From assembly GCA_902526965.1 (NCBI GenBank), contig CABZMT010000001.1, forward strand, positions 1-64,000: 64,000 nt of DNA, written 5' to 3'. The translations under genes were made by a program, and so were the position numbers. Positions within the stretch are counted from its first letter, which is position 1, and each line of letters starts with the position of its first letter. Of the stretch, positions 20,214-30,832 are shown piece after piece. The stretch is from an uncultured Alphaproteobacteria bacterium. Its GTDB lineage: Bacteria > Pseudomonadota > Alphaproteobacteria > HIMB59. The notes below the pieces were generated by a model, which searched no databases, had not been told where the DNA came from, and was given only the letters and a program-made list of their open reading frames with translations.

Positions 20214-21335
20214 ATGAAAAATAAAATACATAAATATGACTTTTTAATTATAGGCGCGGGGCTCATTGGAGCTATTGCAGCCCTAGCTTTAGTTAAAAAA
20301 AAATTCAAAGTTTTAGTGTTAGATAAAAAAGTTGAATTACCTAATGACGATAGAACGTTGGCAGTAAACGCTAATTCTATAGATTTTTTAAAACAATTGG
20401 GTATCTGGAATAAGCTTAAATCACAGCCCCAGCCAATAGATAAAATAATTATTGAAGATAACATCAATGAAAAACCCCTCATTTTTGAAAATGATGATGA
20501 GTCTATGGGTAATGTTATTTTAAATAAAGAGATGTCAAAAGTAGTTAGACAAAAATTAGTAAATTTAAAAATTTTAAAAATCGAAACTAATATAGATATA
20601 AGTAAAATTCTGCCTGATAAATTTATTCTTATCGATAATAAGAATTATATTTTTAAAAAAGTGATAATTAGCATTGGAAAGAATATTGTTTCTAATTTAA
20701 ATCACAAAACCATTACTTTTGATCAAAAACATCAATCTTATGTTGGTTTTTTTAAGCATTCTAAAGATCACAATAATACAGCATATGAGTTTTTCACTCA
20801 AAAAGGCCCTTTAGCTGTCTTGCCAGCACCTTCTGGTAACAAAAAAAAATCAACTTTTATTTATTCATCTAAAGAGGATACAGATAAATACCAAATACAA
20901 AAACTTATTAATAAGAAAATTATAAACACCCATGGTAAATTAATTTTTGATCAATCAATATCAAAATTTCCCATAATCCCCCATCTCATTAAATATAATA
21001 ATAATTTCTTATATATTGGTGATAGTTTAAAATCAATACATCCAGTTGCCGGTCAAGGATGGAATCTGGGTATCAAAGATATCCAAACACTATGTAAATT
21101 ATTAGATCAATATTCTCTAGATGAAAAAAATATTAACTCTTTTTATTACTCAAGAAGAATTGTTGAAAGCTCAATATTTCTAGGTTTTACTTCCATATTA
21201 AACTTCTTTTATGAGGGTAAAAATCAATTAAATAAAGAAATTGTTAAAGCAGGTTTTACAATTTTAAGAAAGGTTAAATTCTTGAGAGATGTATTTATCA
21301 AGCAAGCAATGGGCAGGATTAATTTAACTGATTAG
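20214..21335 (+). CDS. UbiH/UbiF-family FAD-dependent hydroxylase (ubiquinone biosynthesis)
   Basis: DFLIIGAGLIGAIAALALVKKKFKVLVLDKK, GDSLKSIHPVAGQGWNLGIKDIQTL. Confidence 0.9.
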   Translation: MKNKIHKYDFLIIGAGLIGAIAALALVKKKFKVLVLDKKVELPNDDRTLAVNANSIDFLKQLGIWNKLKSQPQPIDKIIIEDNINEKPLIFENDDESMGNVILNKEMSKVVRQKLVNLKILKIETNIDISKILPDKFILIDNKNYIFKKVIISIGKNIVSNLNHKTITFDQKHQSYVGFFKHSKDHNNTAYEFFTQKGPLAVLPAPSGNKKKSTFIYSSKEDTDKYQIQKLINKKIINTHGKLIFDQSISKFPIIPHLIKYNNNFLYIGDSLKSIHPVAGQGWNLGIKDIQTLCKLLDQYSLDEKNINSFYYSRRIVESSIFLGFTSILNFFYEGKNQLNKEIVKAGFTILRKVKFLRDVFIKQAMGRINLTD

Positions 21336-21978
21336 AGTTTTTGTTACTTACTACTTGGAATGTATTTAAATCCAGTATCGAATTTATTGTATTAATCCTT
21401 GTAGAAATATTTGGAGACTCAAGAATAGCTTGTTTATCAATTTTATTAAATGGTGCTAACATAGCCAAAGTAGATAAAAGTTGTAGATTAGACGTTTCAG
21501 CAAGTACATCTTTATCAATGTCTAATTTTTTCATCTTAAAAAAGTTAGTATATTTTTGTATTAACTCAACACGATCGACATTAGGTTCCATATTGTTTAA
21601 ATCTGAAAAATAATCTTGGCTGTCAATTGTTGCTTGATAATACCCGTGTGGAGTAAGGTTCCTTTCATGCAGAACAAACCTACAAACACCCTCAAGGTTT
21701 AATACTAATCTATAATCTGGTGTTTCTATGTAAGAGGTTATTTTCCCAATACACCCCATTTGAAATAACTCATTGTTATTGTTTTTAGGTTGAATTATGC
21801 CAATCATTCTGTTGTTTTTAAGACTATCTAGTGTCATCTTAATATACCTCTCTTCAAAAATGTTGAGTGGTAACTTTCCAAATGGCAGCAGTAAAACGTT
21901 ATCTAGAGGGAATATTGGTAGAGAGCTCGGAATTTTCTTGGAGTCAACCTCAAATAGTTTTTTAATATTATCTTCCAT
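21319..21978 (-). CDS. LON peptidase substrate-binding domain protein
   Basis: LPIFPLDNVLLLPFGKLPLNIFEERYIKM, GCIGKITSY. Confidence 0.92.
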   Translation of the reverse strand: MEDNIKKLFEVDSKKIPSSLPIFPLDNVLLLPFGKLPLNIFEERYIKMTLDSLKNNRMIGIIQPKNNNNELFQMGCIGKITSYIETPDYRLVLNLEGVCRFVLHERNLTPHGYYQATIDSQDYFSDLNNMEPNVDRVELIQKYTNFFKMKKLDIDKDVLAETSNLQLLSTLAMLAPFNKIDKQAILESPNISTRINTINSILDLNTFQVVSNKNSNQLN

Positions 21979-22847
21979 TATTTAAACATTATACTTGATA
22001 ACTTTTTTCGAGCCTCTACAACATTTGGATCATTAAAACCTAGTAGATCAAAAAACTCTAAAAGCTTTTTCTTCGCTGCTTCTTCATTCCAATTAGGATT
22101 TTGTTCAAAAATTTTTAAAAGCTCATTAAAACCTTTTTCAGTTTCACTTAATGAAAGATAGCTATTAGCTAGTTTATAACGCAAATCCATATTTTTTGGG
22201 TCATTATTGACTTCTTGAATAAGTCTCTCATCTAATATTTCGTTATCTTTCTTATTAGTTGCATCTAAAAGCTTCTTAATTTTTATAATTTCATCATTCT
22301 CTAAAATCCTCTCATCGAATGAATCAAACATTTCATTTGCATCATCAAATCTTTTAATTTGAATTAAACATCTTAGCATTCCGGCAATTATTCTTGGATT
22401 TCCCGGATCCATCCCAGCAAGAGTCTCAAAGAGCTTTAAAGACTCTTCAAACTTATGGTCACTAAATAATTGTTCTGCTTCTTCAATAAGCTTAGGTATT
22501 TCATTTCCAGGTGTTGCTTCAATCATTTTGTCGACCATAGCCTCAACTTTACTTTCTGGTTGTGCACCTTGAAAAGCGTCTAAGGGTTTTCCATCAACAA
22601 ACCCATAAACAGTTGGAATTGACTGAATATTTAATTGAGAGGCAATACCTTGATTTTCATCGACATTAATTTTTGCAAGAATAATCTTTCCATTCTTTCT
22701 ATTTATTACATTTTCTAAAGTTGGTGTTAATTGTTTGCAAGGTCCACACCAAGGAGCCCAAAAATCAACAATCACTGGAGTGGTTTTAGACTTTTCTACT
22801 ACTTCTTCTAAAAATTGATCTTGGCTTATATCTATTACAAAACTCAT
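21978..22847 (-). CDS. thioredoxin-TPR co-chaperone (CnoX/YbbN family)
   Basis: PVIVDFWAPWCGPCKQLTPTLE plus C-terminal TPR region. Confidence 0.93.
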   Translation of the reverse strand: MSFVIDISQDQFLEEVVEKSKTTPVIVDFWAPWCGPCKQLTPTLENVINRKNGKIILAKINVDENQGIASQLNIQSIPTVYGFVDGKPLDAFQGAQPESKVEAMVDKMIEATPGNEIPKLIEEAEQLFSDHKFEESLKLFETLAGMDPGNPRIIAGMLRCLIQIKRFDDANEMFDSFDERILENDEIIKIKKLLDATNKKDNEILDERLIQEVNNDPKNMDLRYKLANSYLSLSETEKGFNELLKIFEQNPNWNEEAAKKKLLEFFDLLGFNDPNVVEARKKLSSIMFK

Positions 22848-22960
22848 ATATTTTAAATAGTAACAAAACGTGCTTTTACAATAAACATTATTGTTCTATC
22901 TGTTGATTTTATCTTGATAGCTACAAAAAGGAGGTTTATAAAATACTTTCTTTTAATACT

Positions 22961-23035
22961 GCGGGCGTAGCTCAGGGGTAGAGCGCAACCTTGCCAAGGT
23001 TGAAGTCGAGGGTTCGAATCCCTTCGCCCGCTCCA
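22961..23035 (+). tRNA. tRNA-Gly (anticodon GCC at 22993-22995)
   Basis: GCGGGCG...CGCCCGC acceptor, CAACC-TTGCCAA-GGTTG anticodon arm, GGTTCGAATCC T-arm, encoded CCA. Confidence 0.97.
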
Positions 23036-23120
23036 AAAATATTGTAATTACTTTATTTTTAAAAAACTCTTCAATAGAGTACTGACAGATTATTTGTAAA
23101 TCGTTTTATTATAATTTGAT

Positions 23121-23747
23121 TTAAAGACTAAATTTACAGCTTTTATAACACTCCTTTTTCCAAACACTATAATCCATCTCTTCAAAATCCACGTCATTAT
23201 TAACAAACCAAGTTTCATAAATTTTATATCTTTTGTTTCTTGAATAGACGTCCTTAACAGCAACTTTGTAATTGTAATCTTTTAGATAATTAATACATAA
23301 ATCTTCATATTTATTCCCAATGTTATACTTATCATGTTCGAAACTAATGAAATCAAAGTCTAATTTAGAACTGATTACTTTTTTTAGAATATTAAACGTA
23401 TTTTCAGCAGGTTCTATGTCACACGAAAGGTAGTTGAGTCTATTTGGTAGTTCTCTCAGTTTAATCAATGATGAATAGTTAATATTAAAGGCATCATCCC
23501 ATACAACGTTATTTTTTCTTAGCTTGTTATCACCCCATGACTTTTGAAAGGACTTGTCGCATTCAACTGATATACCGTTCCAATTACATTTAACCTCCAA
23601 GTTAAATGTATTGCTATTTATTACAGGATCATGTGCCCCAATTTCTAAGTAAGTCCCATTTGAACCTGAAATATTGTAAGCAAATTGGTCTTGGCCAGAT
23701 TGAGAGAACTTATTATTTTTTCTTTTTAGAAAATTGAACAATTTCAT
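23121..23747 (-). CDS. FkbM-family methyltransferase-like protein
   Basis: SQSGQDQFAYN...GTYLEIGAHDPVINSNTFNLE...WNGISVECD. Confidence 0.72.
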   Translation of the reverse strand: MKLFNFLKRKNNKFSQSGQDQFAYNISGSNGTYLEIGAHDPVINSNTFNLEVKCNWNGISVECDKSFQKSWGDNKLRKNNVVWDDAFNINYSSLIKLRELPNRLNYLSCDIEPAENTFNILKKVISSKLDFDFISFEHDKYNIGNKYEDLCINYLKDYNYKVAVKDVYSRNKRYKIYETWFVNNDVDFEEMDYSVWKKECYKSCKFSL

Positions 23748-24358
23748 TTAAATAAATCTATTAATAAAATTATTGATAATATTATAAATAAACAACCAAT
23801 AATTTTCTGTATCAAGAAAGATTTATTTTTTACTAATTCCAATATATTTTTAGAAGTTACTAAATTGACCAGCAGTATATACCATAAAGCATCTACAGTA
23901 CTTGCGATTAATACTAACGATAAATTAAAAAAAACATCATTATTCAATGACATAAATTGAGAGTATATTGCTAAAAACCATATAAGTATTTTTGGATTTA
24001 GAATTGAAATGCTTAGACCTTGAAAAAATGATTGAATTCCATACTTGATTCCCCCCTCATTAAATTCAACATGATTTTTTTTTACTAAAGCTTGAATACC
24101 AAGGTAGAATAGAAATATTATTGATAAGGCTTTAAGAATAATAAATAAAAAAAAATTAGCTTTGATTATTAAACCAATACCGATAACGGCAAATAAAGCA
24201 TATATTCCAATGCCAAACCCATGACCTAAAGCTGTTAAAATTCCATTAAATTTATTTTTGAAAATGGAATTATTTATTACAACCATCATACTAGGCCCAG
24301 GAGACATGGCTCCCAACAAACATACAAATGTTATTTGTATAAATAATAAAAAAGTCAT
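23744..24358 (-). CDS. LysE/RhtB-family amino-acid exporter
   Basis: GAMSPGPSMMVVINNS, GHGFGIGIYALFAVIGIG, six TM pattern. Confidence 0.92.
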   Translation of the reverse strand: MTFLLFIQITFVCLLGAMSPGPSMMVVINNSIFKNKFNGILTALGHGFGIGIYALFAVIGIGLIIKANFFLFIILKALSIIFLFYLGIQALVKKNHVEFNEGGIKYGIQSFFQGLSISILNPKILIWFLAIYSQFMSLNNDVFFNLSLVLIASTVDALWYILLVNLVTSKNILELVKNKSFLIQKIIGCLFIILSIILLIDLFK

Positions 24359-24361
24359 TAT

Positions 24362-24919
24362 CTATTTTTGAAAGTTTTCTTTAATTTCAAATTTATCAAG
24401 TTTTGAGGAGTTGATAATCTCTCTTAAATCTTCAGAAACATTTGTAAATATAAATTTTTTAGTATATTTCCATATCGGTAAATCTTGTTTACTATTTCCT
24501 AAATAATCAAATTCTAAAATTTTAAGTTCATTTTTAATAAATTTAACTTTATTTTTACCAACCATATTAAAATTTATATTCGTGCCAAATGATTCAAAAA
24601 AAATACTTAAATGTTTATCTATTTGATCTACAAGCAATTGATGACTTCCAGAAATTAGGTAAATAACTCGATGACGATTTTTAACATCTTTTATATAGTT
24701 TAAGGCAGCGCTATTAAAATTTAATTTTTCTATAGGAACAATATAATTTTTGGAAATTTTTTCTTTTAGATACGATTTTCCTTTAAAAAAAAATACAATT
24801 AGATAAAAAATAAGCTTCAAAGGATTAGTTTTGAGACTATTAACAAATGCCAAATCCGATAAATCTTCTTTTATCAAGGTTCCATCTAGATCAACAAATA
24901 ATATCCTGTTTTCATTCAT
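24362..24919 (-). CDS. HAD-like phosphatase, similar to the HAD domain of HAD-UbiA fusions
   Basis: ILFVDLDGTLIKEDL, IYLISGSHQLLVDQI, LGNSKQDLPIW. Confidence 0.75.
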   Translation of the reverse strand: MNENRILFVDLDGTLIKEDLSDLAFVNSLKTNPLKLIFYLIVFFFKGKSYLKEKISKNYIVPIEKLNFNSAALNYIKDVKNRHRVIYLISGSHQLLVDQIDKHLSIFFESFGTNINFNMVGKNKVKFIKNELKILEFDYLGNSKQDLPIWKYTKKFIFTNVSEDLREIINSSKLDKFEIKENFQK

Positions 24920-25220
24920 TTTTTTTGAAGAATGATACTGTAATCTTAATTATATCTTTTGATACTTGTTCTTTAATAGAACCAATACAAATAGATTTTA
25001 TTTTAAGAGCCTTTTGAAAAATTTCCTCATAAATTAATGCTTTTTGGTTCATTATTTCTTTTTCCTTAAATTTTTTTCTTCCTCTTTTTTCTTCGGGAAA
25101 CTTCTTAAAAAAGGACTCAACAATATCAATATTATATTTCTTTATAAAAACGACATTCTGATACCTTTTTAAGGGTATATAATTGTCTATTGGTGGCTTA
25201 TTTTTATATATATCAATCAA
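24912..25220 (-). CDS. hypothetical protein
   Basis: ORF overlapping both neighbours in an operon-like run; no recognised family. Confidence 0.55.
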   Translation of the reverse strand: MIDIYKNKPPIDNYIPLKRYQNVVFIKKYNIDIVESFFKKFPEEKRGRKKFKEKEIMNQKALIYEEIFQKALKIKSICIGSIKEQVSKDIIKITVSFFKKNE

Positions 25221-26680
25221 TGTTTAAAGTGACGTTCACTTAACTTAAAAAAATTTAAATTATGTTTTCTTATATGTCTTTGAATATCTGGGTCGTTCTT
25301 TGACCCCATTGGAGCATATGTTTCAATTTTAATTTTTTGCTTCTTAATAATTGATAATGAGTCTGCAAAAGGAAAAAATGCATCAGAAAATAAGTATGCT
25401 TTTTTTAATTTTCTGAACTTATGTCTCAGATTAAATTTATACAAACAGTTTTGAAGGGCATCGACTCGTGATGTCTGTCCTCCAGATTGAGAAATTAAGC
25501 TATTTTCATCAAATAGAGCTATTGCATTTGATTTAATATTTTTTAATATGTTCACAAAAAAATTTATTTTTTCTCCACTCAGTTTATTTTCACCATTAAT
25601 ATTTTCAACAGATGTTTTTTTATTATTAGTATCTTGAATTAAAGTTCCCCCAAAAAATGATCTCTCCTCCAATTTCTGATTAATCTTTTTTATTTTTATT
25701 ACTCTTAAATTTTTCTTAGTTTTGAGAATATCTAATGCCTCTTTTTCATAACTAGGTGCTGAAATTACTTCATAAAAGTTTTTTAATAAAAGTCTAGCTG
25801 TCTTTTTACTAATCTTTTTGTTAAATGAAACTATACCACCAAAAGCACTTAATGGATCTCCAGCTAAAGCCTTTACATAACACTGGGTTTGTATTTTACC
25901 TATAGCTGCACCACAAGGTGTATTATGTTTGATAATTGCGCAAATATTATTTTTTGTGTTTACTCCATATGCAATTTTTACAGCAGCGTCTAGGTCCAAT
26001 AAATTATTATAACTTAGTTTTTTATCACCACTTAGCTGAGTAAATTTATCATTGTTAACAAGGGCTCTTGCATTTTGATGAGGGTTTTCGCCATACCTTA
26101 ATTCATACTCATCTTTTGTATTTCCATCAAACCAATTTAATATTGCGTTGTCATAATTAGCTATTCGTTGTATTGCTTTTTTGGCAAATATTTTTCTTTG
26201 AGTTTGTTTTAATGGAAATGCTTTCATAAAATTTTTGTAATCACCTGGGTTAGTGATTGGTATTGTATTATTATAGTTTTTAACAGCGGCTCTTATTAAA
26301 CTATGTCCACCGATATCTATCATTTCTATAATTTTTGATTTATCTTTGGTTCTTCTTACAGATTCCTCAAAGGGATAAAGATTTATAACTAGTATGTCAA
26401 AAATCACTATTCCATGGTTTTTCTGCTCTTTTTGGTGGTCTTTACTATTTGTTCCTAATAGCCCGCCAAATATTTTAGGATGAAGTGTTTTTACTCTACC
26501 GTCTAAAATTTCTTTTTGATTTGTATATTTTGAAATTTCTATATGAGGAATATCGATACTTTTTAAGTATTTAGAAGTTCCTCCTGTGGAGTAAATAGTA
26601 AATTTTTTCTTGATAAGAAAGTTTGCAATTAAATCTAAATTCGTTTTATCATAAACTGATATAATCGCATTTTTCCCCAT
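25217..26680 (-). CDS. purH: bifunctional AICAR transformylase/IMP cyclohydrolase
   Basis: AIISVYDKTNLDLIANFL, STGGTSKYL, GRVKTLHPKIFGGLLG, LRYGENPHQNARAL, KHNTPCGAAIG, DPLSAFGGIVSFN. Confidence 0.96.
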   Translation of the reverse strand: MGKNAIISVYDKTNLDLIANFLIKKKFTIYSTGGTSKYLKSIDIPHIEISKYTNQKEILDGRVKTLHPKIFGGLLGTNSKDHQKEQKNHGIVIFDILVINLYPFEESVRRTKDKSKIIEMIDIGGHSLIRAAVKNYNNTIPITNPGDYKNFMKAFPLKQTQRKIFAKKAIQRIANYDNAILNWFDGNTKDEYELRYGENPHQNARALVNNDKFTQLSGDKKLSYNNLLDLDAAVKIAYGVNTKNNICAIIKHNTPCGAAIGKIQTQCYVKALAGDPLSAFGGIVSFNKKISKKTARLLLKNFYEVISAPSYEKEALDILKTKKNLRVIKIKKINQKLEERSFFGGTLIQDTNNKKTSVENINGENKLSGEKINFFVNILKNIKSNAIALFDENSLISQSGGQTSRVDALQNCLYKFNLRHKFRKLKKAYLFSDAFFPFADSLSIIKKQKIKIETYAPMGSKNDPDIQRHIRKHNLNFFKLSERHFKH

Positions 26681-27336
26681 TAATTAAAATTATCAGACAA
26701 TTTGTTTGTTGCAGTAATTAAGTCACCTTGATTAAATAAAAATGATCCAGCAACAAGTATATTAGCGCCAGCATCAACACATATCTTACCTGTCTCATAA
26801 TTAATACCACCATCTATTTCAATGTTAACATTTAAATTATTTGCTTTTACATAGTCTGAGATATGTTTTATTTTATCAATTTGGTCATTCATGAACTCTT
26901 GACCTCCAAATCCAGGCTCTACCGTCATTATAATGATTTGATCAACAAAATTAAGATAAGGTTTAATTTCTGTCCAAGGTGTTTTTGGTTTAATCGCTAA
27001 ACCACACTTTATTCCGCTTCTTTTTATTTTCGTAACAATTTTTTTTAAGTCCTCATTAATTTCACAATGAAATGTAATTACATCAGAACCAGCATTTATA
27101 TATTCATCTAAAAACTTTTCGACTCTATTTATCATTAAATGTACATCAAAAATTTTATCGGAAAAATTCCTTAATTCAGAGATGAATTTAGGACCGAAAG
27201 TTAAATTAGGTACAAAGTCACCATCCATAACATCAAAATGAATATATTCTGCTTTAGACTTATCAATATCAGAAATTATTTTTTCCATATTTGAAAATGT
27301 TCCACCTAAAATTGACGGAGAAATTTTTACACTCAT
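26680..27336 (-). CDS. rpe: ribulose-phosphate 3-epimerase
   Basis: KISPSILGGTFSNM, HFDVMDGDFVPNLTFGP, IIIMTVEPGFGGQEFM, EIDGGINYETG. Confidence 0.97.
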   Translation of the reverse strand: MSVKISPSILGGTFSNMEKIISDIDKSKAEYIHFDVMDGDFVPNLTFGPKFISELRNFSDKIFDVHLMINRVEKFLDEYINAGSDVITFHCEINEDLKKIVTKIKRSGIKCGLAIKPKTPWTEIKPYLNFVDQIIIMTVEPGFGGQEFMNDQIDKIKHISDYVKANNLNVNIEIDGGINYETGKICVDAGANILVAGSFLFNQGDLITATNKLSDNFN

Positions 27337-28412
27337 TATATTTTCTCTAAAACTGAAACAAAAAAAATATCAGATCCCCCAATGTCTTTGAAGCTTAGGG
27401 GATTAATAAAATATCCATTTTGTCTTTTTATCATCTTATCTGTTTCAATACTGTGTATTTTAACATTTTTATGTCTTTGAATAGTTTTATCAATGACATC
27501 GATTGTCTCAAAGGGATGAAAAGAACAAACAATATACACTAAAAATCCGCCATTATTGAGCATTTTCAATGATTTCTCTAACATTTGTATCTGTGTTTTT
27601 TGATGTTTTTTTATTTGAGACGGATCAATTTTTACAGTGACATCTGGATTCCTTCTAAAGGTTCCCAGAGCGCTGCATGGTGCATCCAATAAAATAGAAT
27701 TAAACTTATCAGTGAATTTTTTCTTAAGAAAATCTAATTTTTGGATATTAATTTTAATATTTAAACGATTTAGATTTTCTTTAAATTTATTTATCTGATT
27801 TTGAGACTTGTCTATTGCCAATACATTAAATCCTAGTGATTGCAGTAATATACTTTTCCCCCCAGGAGCTGCACACACATCAATTAAATTTTTGTCTTTG
27901 TAGAATTTATGTATTGAATTAATTACCTCAAAATTACCAATATCTTGTACAAAACATACCTCATTTATTTTTTTTTCCAAAATTAATACTCTTTTACCAT
28001 AAAGGGCATCTCTATTATCTATTAAACTTATTTGATAATTTTTAGGTTTTATAAACAATGTTTCATAAATATAGTCTCTTATAGATTTACTTGAAAATAT
28101 TTTATCAAGTACTTTTTTAAAATTAGGATAAATATTTTTTTCATATTTTATCTTGTTTGTGTCTCTTAAAATGCTTCTTAAAACAGCATTCACTAATTTT
28201 TCTTTTTTAAAAACTTTACTAATCTCTACAGTATCATTAACTACTGCGTAATGTGGCTTACTTGAGAAATATAATAATGTCAAACTAACTTTTAAAAGAG
28301 TTACAATATTTTTTGGTGTTCTATCAGTAATATATTTTATAAGTATCTTATTGTGATTTTCATAATTTCTATAATATTCTTGTAGTACTAAAAATAAGAA
28401 ATTTCTTTTCAT
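27336..28412 (-). CDS. rsmB: 16S rRNA (cytosine-5)-methyltransferase RsmB; open frame continues upstream to 28520
   Basis: LIDVCAAPGGKSILLQSLG, ILLDAPCSALGTFRRNPDV, GGFLVYIVCSFHPFE; upstream in-frame residues LYNSIKRIEQGSSIDHVVNTYPE match the RsmB NusB-like N-terminus. Confidence 0.9.
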   Translation of the reverse strand: MKRNFLFLVLQEYYRNYENHNKILIKYITDRTPKNIVTLLKVSLTLLYFSSKPHYAVVNDTVEISKVFKKEKLVNAVLRSILRDTNKIKYEKNIYPNFKKVLDKIFSSKSIRDYIYETLFIKPKNYQISLIDNRDALYGKRVLILEKKINEVCFVQDIGNFEVINSIHKFYKDKNLIDVCAAPGGKSILLQSLGFNVLAIDKSQNQINKFKENLNRLNIKINIQKLDFLKKKFTDKFNSILLDAPCSALGTFRRNPDVTVKIDPSQIKKHQKTQIQMLEKSLKMLNNGGFLVYIVCSFHPFETIDVIDKTIQRHKNVKIHSIETDKMIKRQNGYFINPLSFKDIGGSDIFFVSVLEKI

Positions 28413-28500
28413 CTCTGGGTAAGTATTAACAACATGATCAATACTACTTCCTTGCTCAATTCTTTTGATTGAGTTGTATAAATTTGCGGTATCGGATAAA

Positions 28501-30426
28501 TTAGATATCTTTAGACCCGTCTATTAAAGATTGAACAACATTTGGGTCAGCTAATGTTGATGTATCACCCAACTGATCTTGCTCATTTGATGCTATCTTT
28601 CTTAAAATTCTCCTCATAATTTTACCTGATCTTGTTTTTGGAAGTCCCGGTGAGAATTGTAATTTATCTGGTGTTGCGATTGGACCTATTTTTTTTCTAA
28701 TCCACAGGACAAGTTCTTTTTTCAAATCTTCAGATACTTCAACCCCAGTATTTGTTGTTACATAAGCATAGATGCCCTGGCCCTTAATATCGTGCGGATA
28801 GCCCACTACCGCTGCTTCAGAAACTAATTCATGTTCTACAAATGCACTCTCAATTTCAGCTGTCCCAAGCAAATGTCCAGAGACATTGATACAATCATCT
28901 ACTCTCCCAGTAATCCAATAAAAACCATCTTTATCTCTTCGACATCCATCTCCTGTAAAATATTTTCCTTTGAACTGACTAAAATAAGTATCAATGAAAC
29001 GCTGATGATCTCCATAAACTGTTCTCATTTGGCCTGGCCAACTATCTAAAATACAAAGTTTACCCTCACACGCACCTTCCAAGACATTTCCATTATCATC
29101 GACTATTGCAGCATCAATTCCAAAGTACGGTTGAGTTGCACTTCCAGGTTTAAGTTTCGAAATACCCGGTATAGGTGAAATCAGATGCCCTCCTGTTTCC
29201 GTCTGCCACCAAGTATCAATCACAGGGCATTTATCTTTACCAACAATAGACGAATACCAATTCCAGGCTTCTGGATTAATTGGCTCCCCAACTGTACCTA
29301 AAATTCTTAAAGAACCTAAGTCGCATTTTTCAATATAAGAATTACCTTCTTTCATCAAAGATCTTAATACAGTAGGGGCAGTATAAAATATATTGACTCT
29401 GTATTTTTCGCAAATTTCCCAAAATCTTGAAAAATCTGGATAGTTAGGAACACCTTCAAAAAGTAATGTTGTGCCGCCATTTGCTAGAGGTCCGTAAACA
29501 GAATAAGAATGTCCTGTTATCCATCCCGCGTCTGCAGTGCACCAGTAAACATCTCCAGGGTGATAATCAAAAGAATATTTATGTGTAAACGAGGCATAGA
29601 CTAAATACCCACCCGTAGTGTGAAGAACTCCTTTAGGTTTACCAGTTGACCCAGATGTATATAAAATGAAAAGTGGATCCTCAGCGTTCATAGAGACACA
29701 CTCACATTGATCACCTACTTCTTTTATTAATTCATCGTAATAAAAATTGTTAACCTGATGTAGGTCGTCTTGAGTATTAGTGTACCGAACTACTAAAGTT
29801 TTAATAGAGTCATCACAGTCCTCTAATGCTGTGTTAATATAATTTTTTAATGGAATTATTTTACCACCACGAATTCCCTCATCTGCAGTAATGACAAACT
29901 GAGATTTGCAATCTTTAATACGTCCCGCAATTGACTCTGGAGCAAAGCCCCCAAATATAACAGAATGTATTGCCCCTATTCTTGCACAAGCCAACATAGC
30001 AAAAGCAACCTCAGGGATCATAGTTAAATAAATTGTGACAACATCTCCTTTTTTGACACCAAGTTTTTTTAAAACATTGGCGAATTTAATAATTTCTGAC
30101 TTTAACTCTTTGTAAGTATAAGTTTTATTGTGACTAGCATCATCACCCTCCCAAATAATTGCTATTTCTTCGGGTTGTGTTTCAGCATATCTGTCTACGC
30201 AGTTATAACAAACATTCAATTCTCCGTCCTCAAACCACTTGATAGACACATCCTCATCGTAATTAGTATTTTTAATTTTAGTGAAATCTTTAAACCAAGA
30301 GAGTTGTGATTTCGCAATCTTAGACCAGAATTGCTCTTTATCTTTAAATGACTCAGCATACATTTCCTCGTACTGATCTTTAGATAAAAGGGGATTAGAT
30401 AATTTAATTTCTCTCATTTTTTTCAC
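28501..30426 (-). CDS. acs: acetyl-CoA synthetase
   Basis: [83 protein letters not shown]. Confidence 0.97.
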   Translation of the reverse strand: MKKMREIKLSNPLLSKDQYEEMYAESFKDKEQFWSKIAKSQLSWFKDFTKIKNTNYDEDVSIKWFEDGELNVCYNCVDRYAETQPEEIAIIWEGDDASHNKTYTYKELKSEIIKFANVLKKLGVKKGDVVTIYLTMIPEVAFAMLACARIGAIHSVIFGGFAPESIAGRIKDCKSQFVITADEGIRGGKIIPLKNYINTALEDCDDSIKTLVVRYTNTQDDLHQVNNFYYDELIKEVGDQCECVSMNAEDPLFILYTSGSTGKPKGVLHTTGGYLVYASFTHKYSFDYHPGDVYWCTADAGWITGHSYSVYGPLANGGTTLLFEGVPNYPDFSRFWEICEKYRVNIFYTAPTVLRSLMKEGNSYIEKCDLGSLRILGTVGEPINPEAWNWYSSIVGKDKCPVIDTWWQTETGGHLISPIPGISKLKPGSATQPYFGIDAAIVDDNGNVLEGACEGKLCILDSWPGQMRTVYGDHQRFIDTYFSQFKGKYFTGDGCRRDKDGFYWITGRVDDCINVSGHLLGTAEIESAFVEHELVSEAAVVGYPHDIKGQGIYAYVTTNTGVEVSEDLKKELVLWIRKKIGPIATPDKLQFSPGLPKTRSGKIMRRILRKIASNEQDQLGDTSTLADPNVVQSLIDGSKDI

Positions 30427-30832
30427 TCATCTTCAATAATTTATTCCATTGTTTCAAAGTAACGGGCATTACACTTAAACGAGCTTGTTTTACAAGAGGA
30501 AAGTCTTGAAAAAAAGGATCTGCTTTTATTTCAGATAGATAAACTTCTTTTATAGCTCTTAAATAGGTTACATCAACCATTCCAAATATTCCTTTTTTAT
30601 CTGTATGGTCTGGATAATATTCCTTTGTAACCTTAACAATTCCCTTAATCGCCTTTTCTGTAACGGAGTGATAAAATAAACATTCATCTCCTTTTTTCAT
30701 CTTTTTCATATTATTAGCTGCTTGATAGTTTCTTACACCATCCCAGTGTTCTGTTTTTTTCTTTTTTTGTTGCTCCCAAGACCAAGAACTAGGTTCTGAT
30801 TTAAGGAGCCAATAATTTTTAGAAGTGTTCAT
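30404..30832 (-). CDS. EVE domain-containing protein
   Basis: [42 protein letters not shown]. Confidence 0.95.
   Translation of the reverse strand: MNTSKNYWLLKSEPSSWSWEQQKKKKTEHWDGVRNYQAANNMKKMKKGDECLFYHSVTEKAIKGIVKVTKEYYPDHTDKKGIFGMVDVTYLRAIKEVYLSEIKADPFFQDFPLVKQARLSVMPVTLKQWNKLLKMSEKNERN

Noticed and set aside
23060-23085. ACTCTtcaatAGAGT small hairpin after tRNA-Gly
   Set aside because: Only 5 bp and no T-tract; not enough to call a terminator
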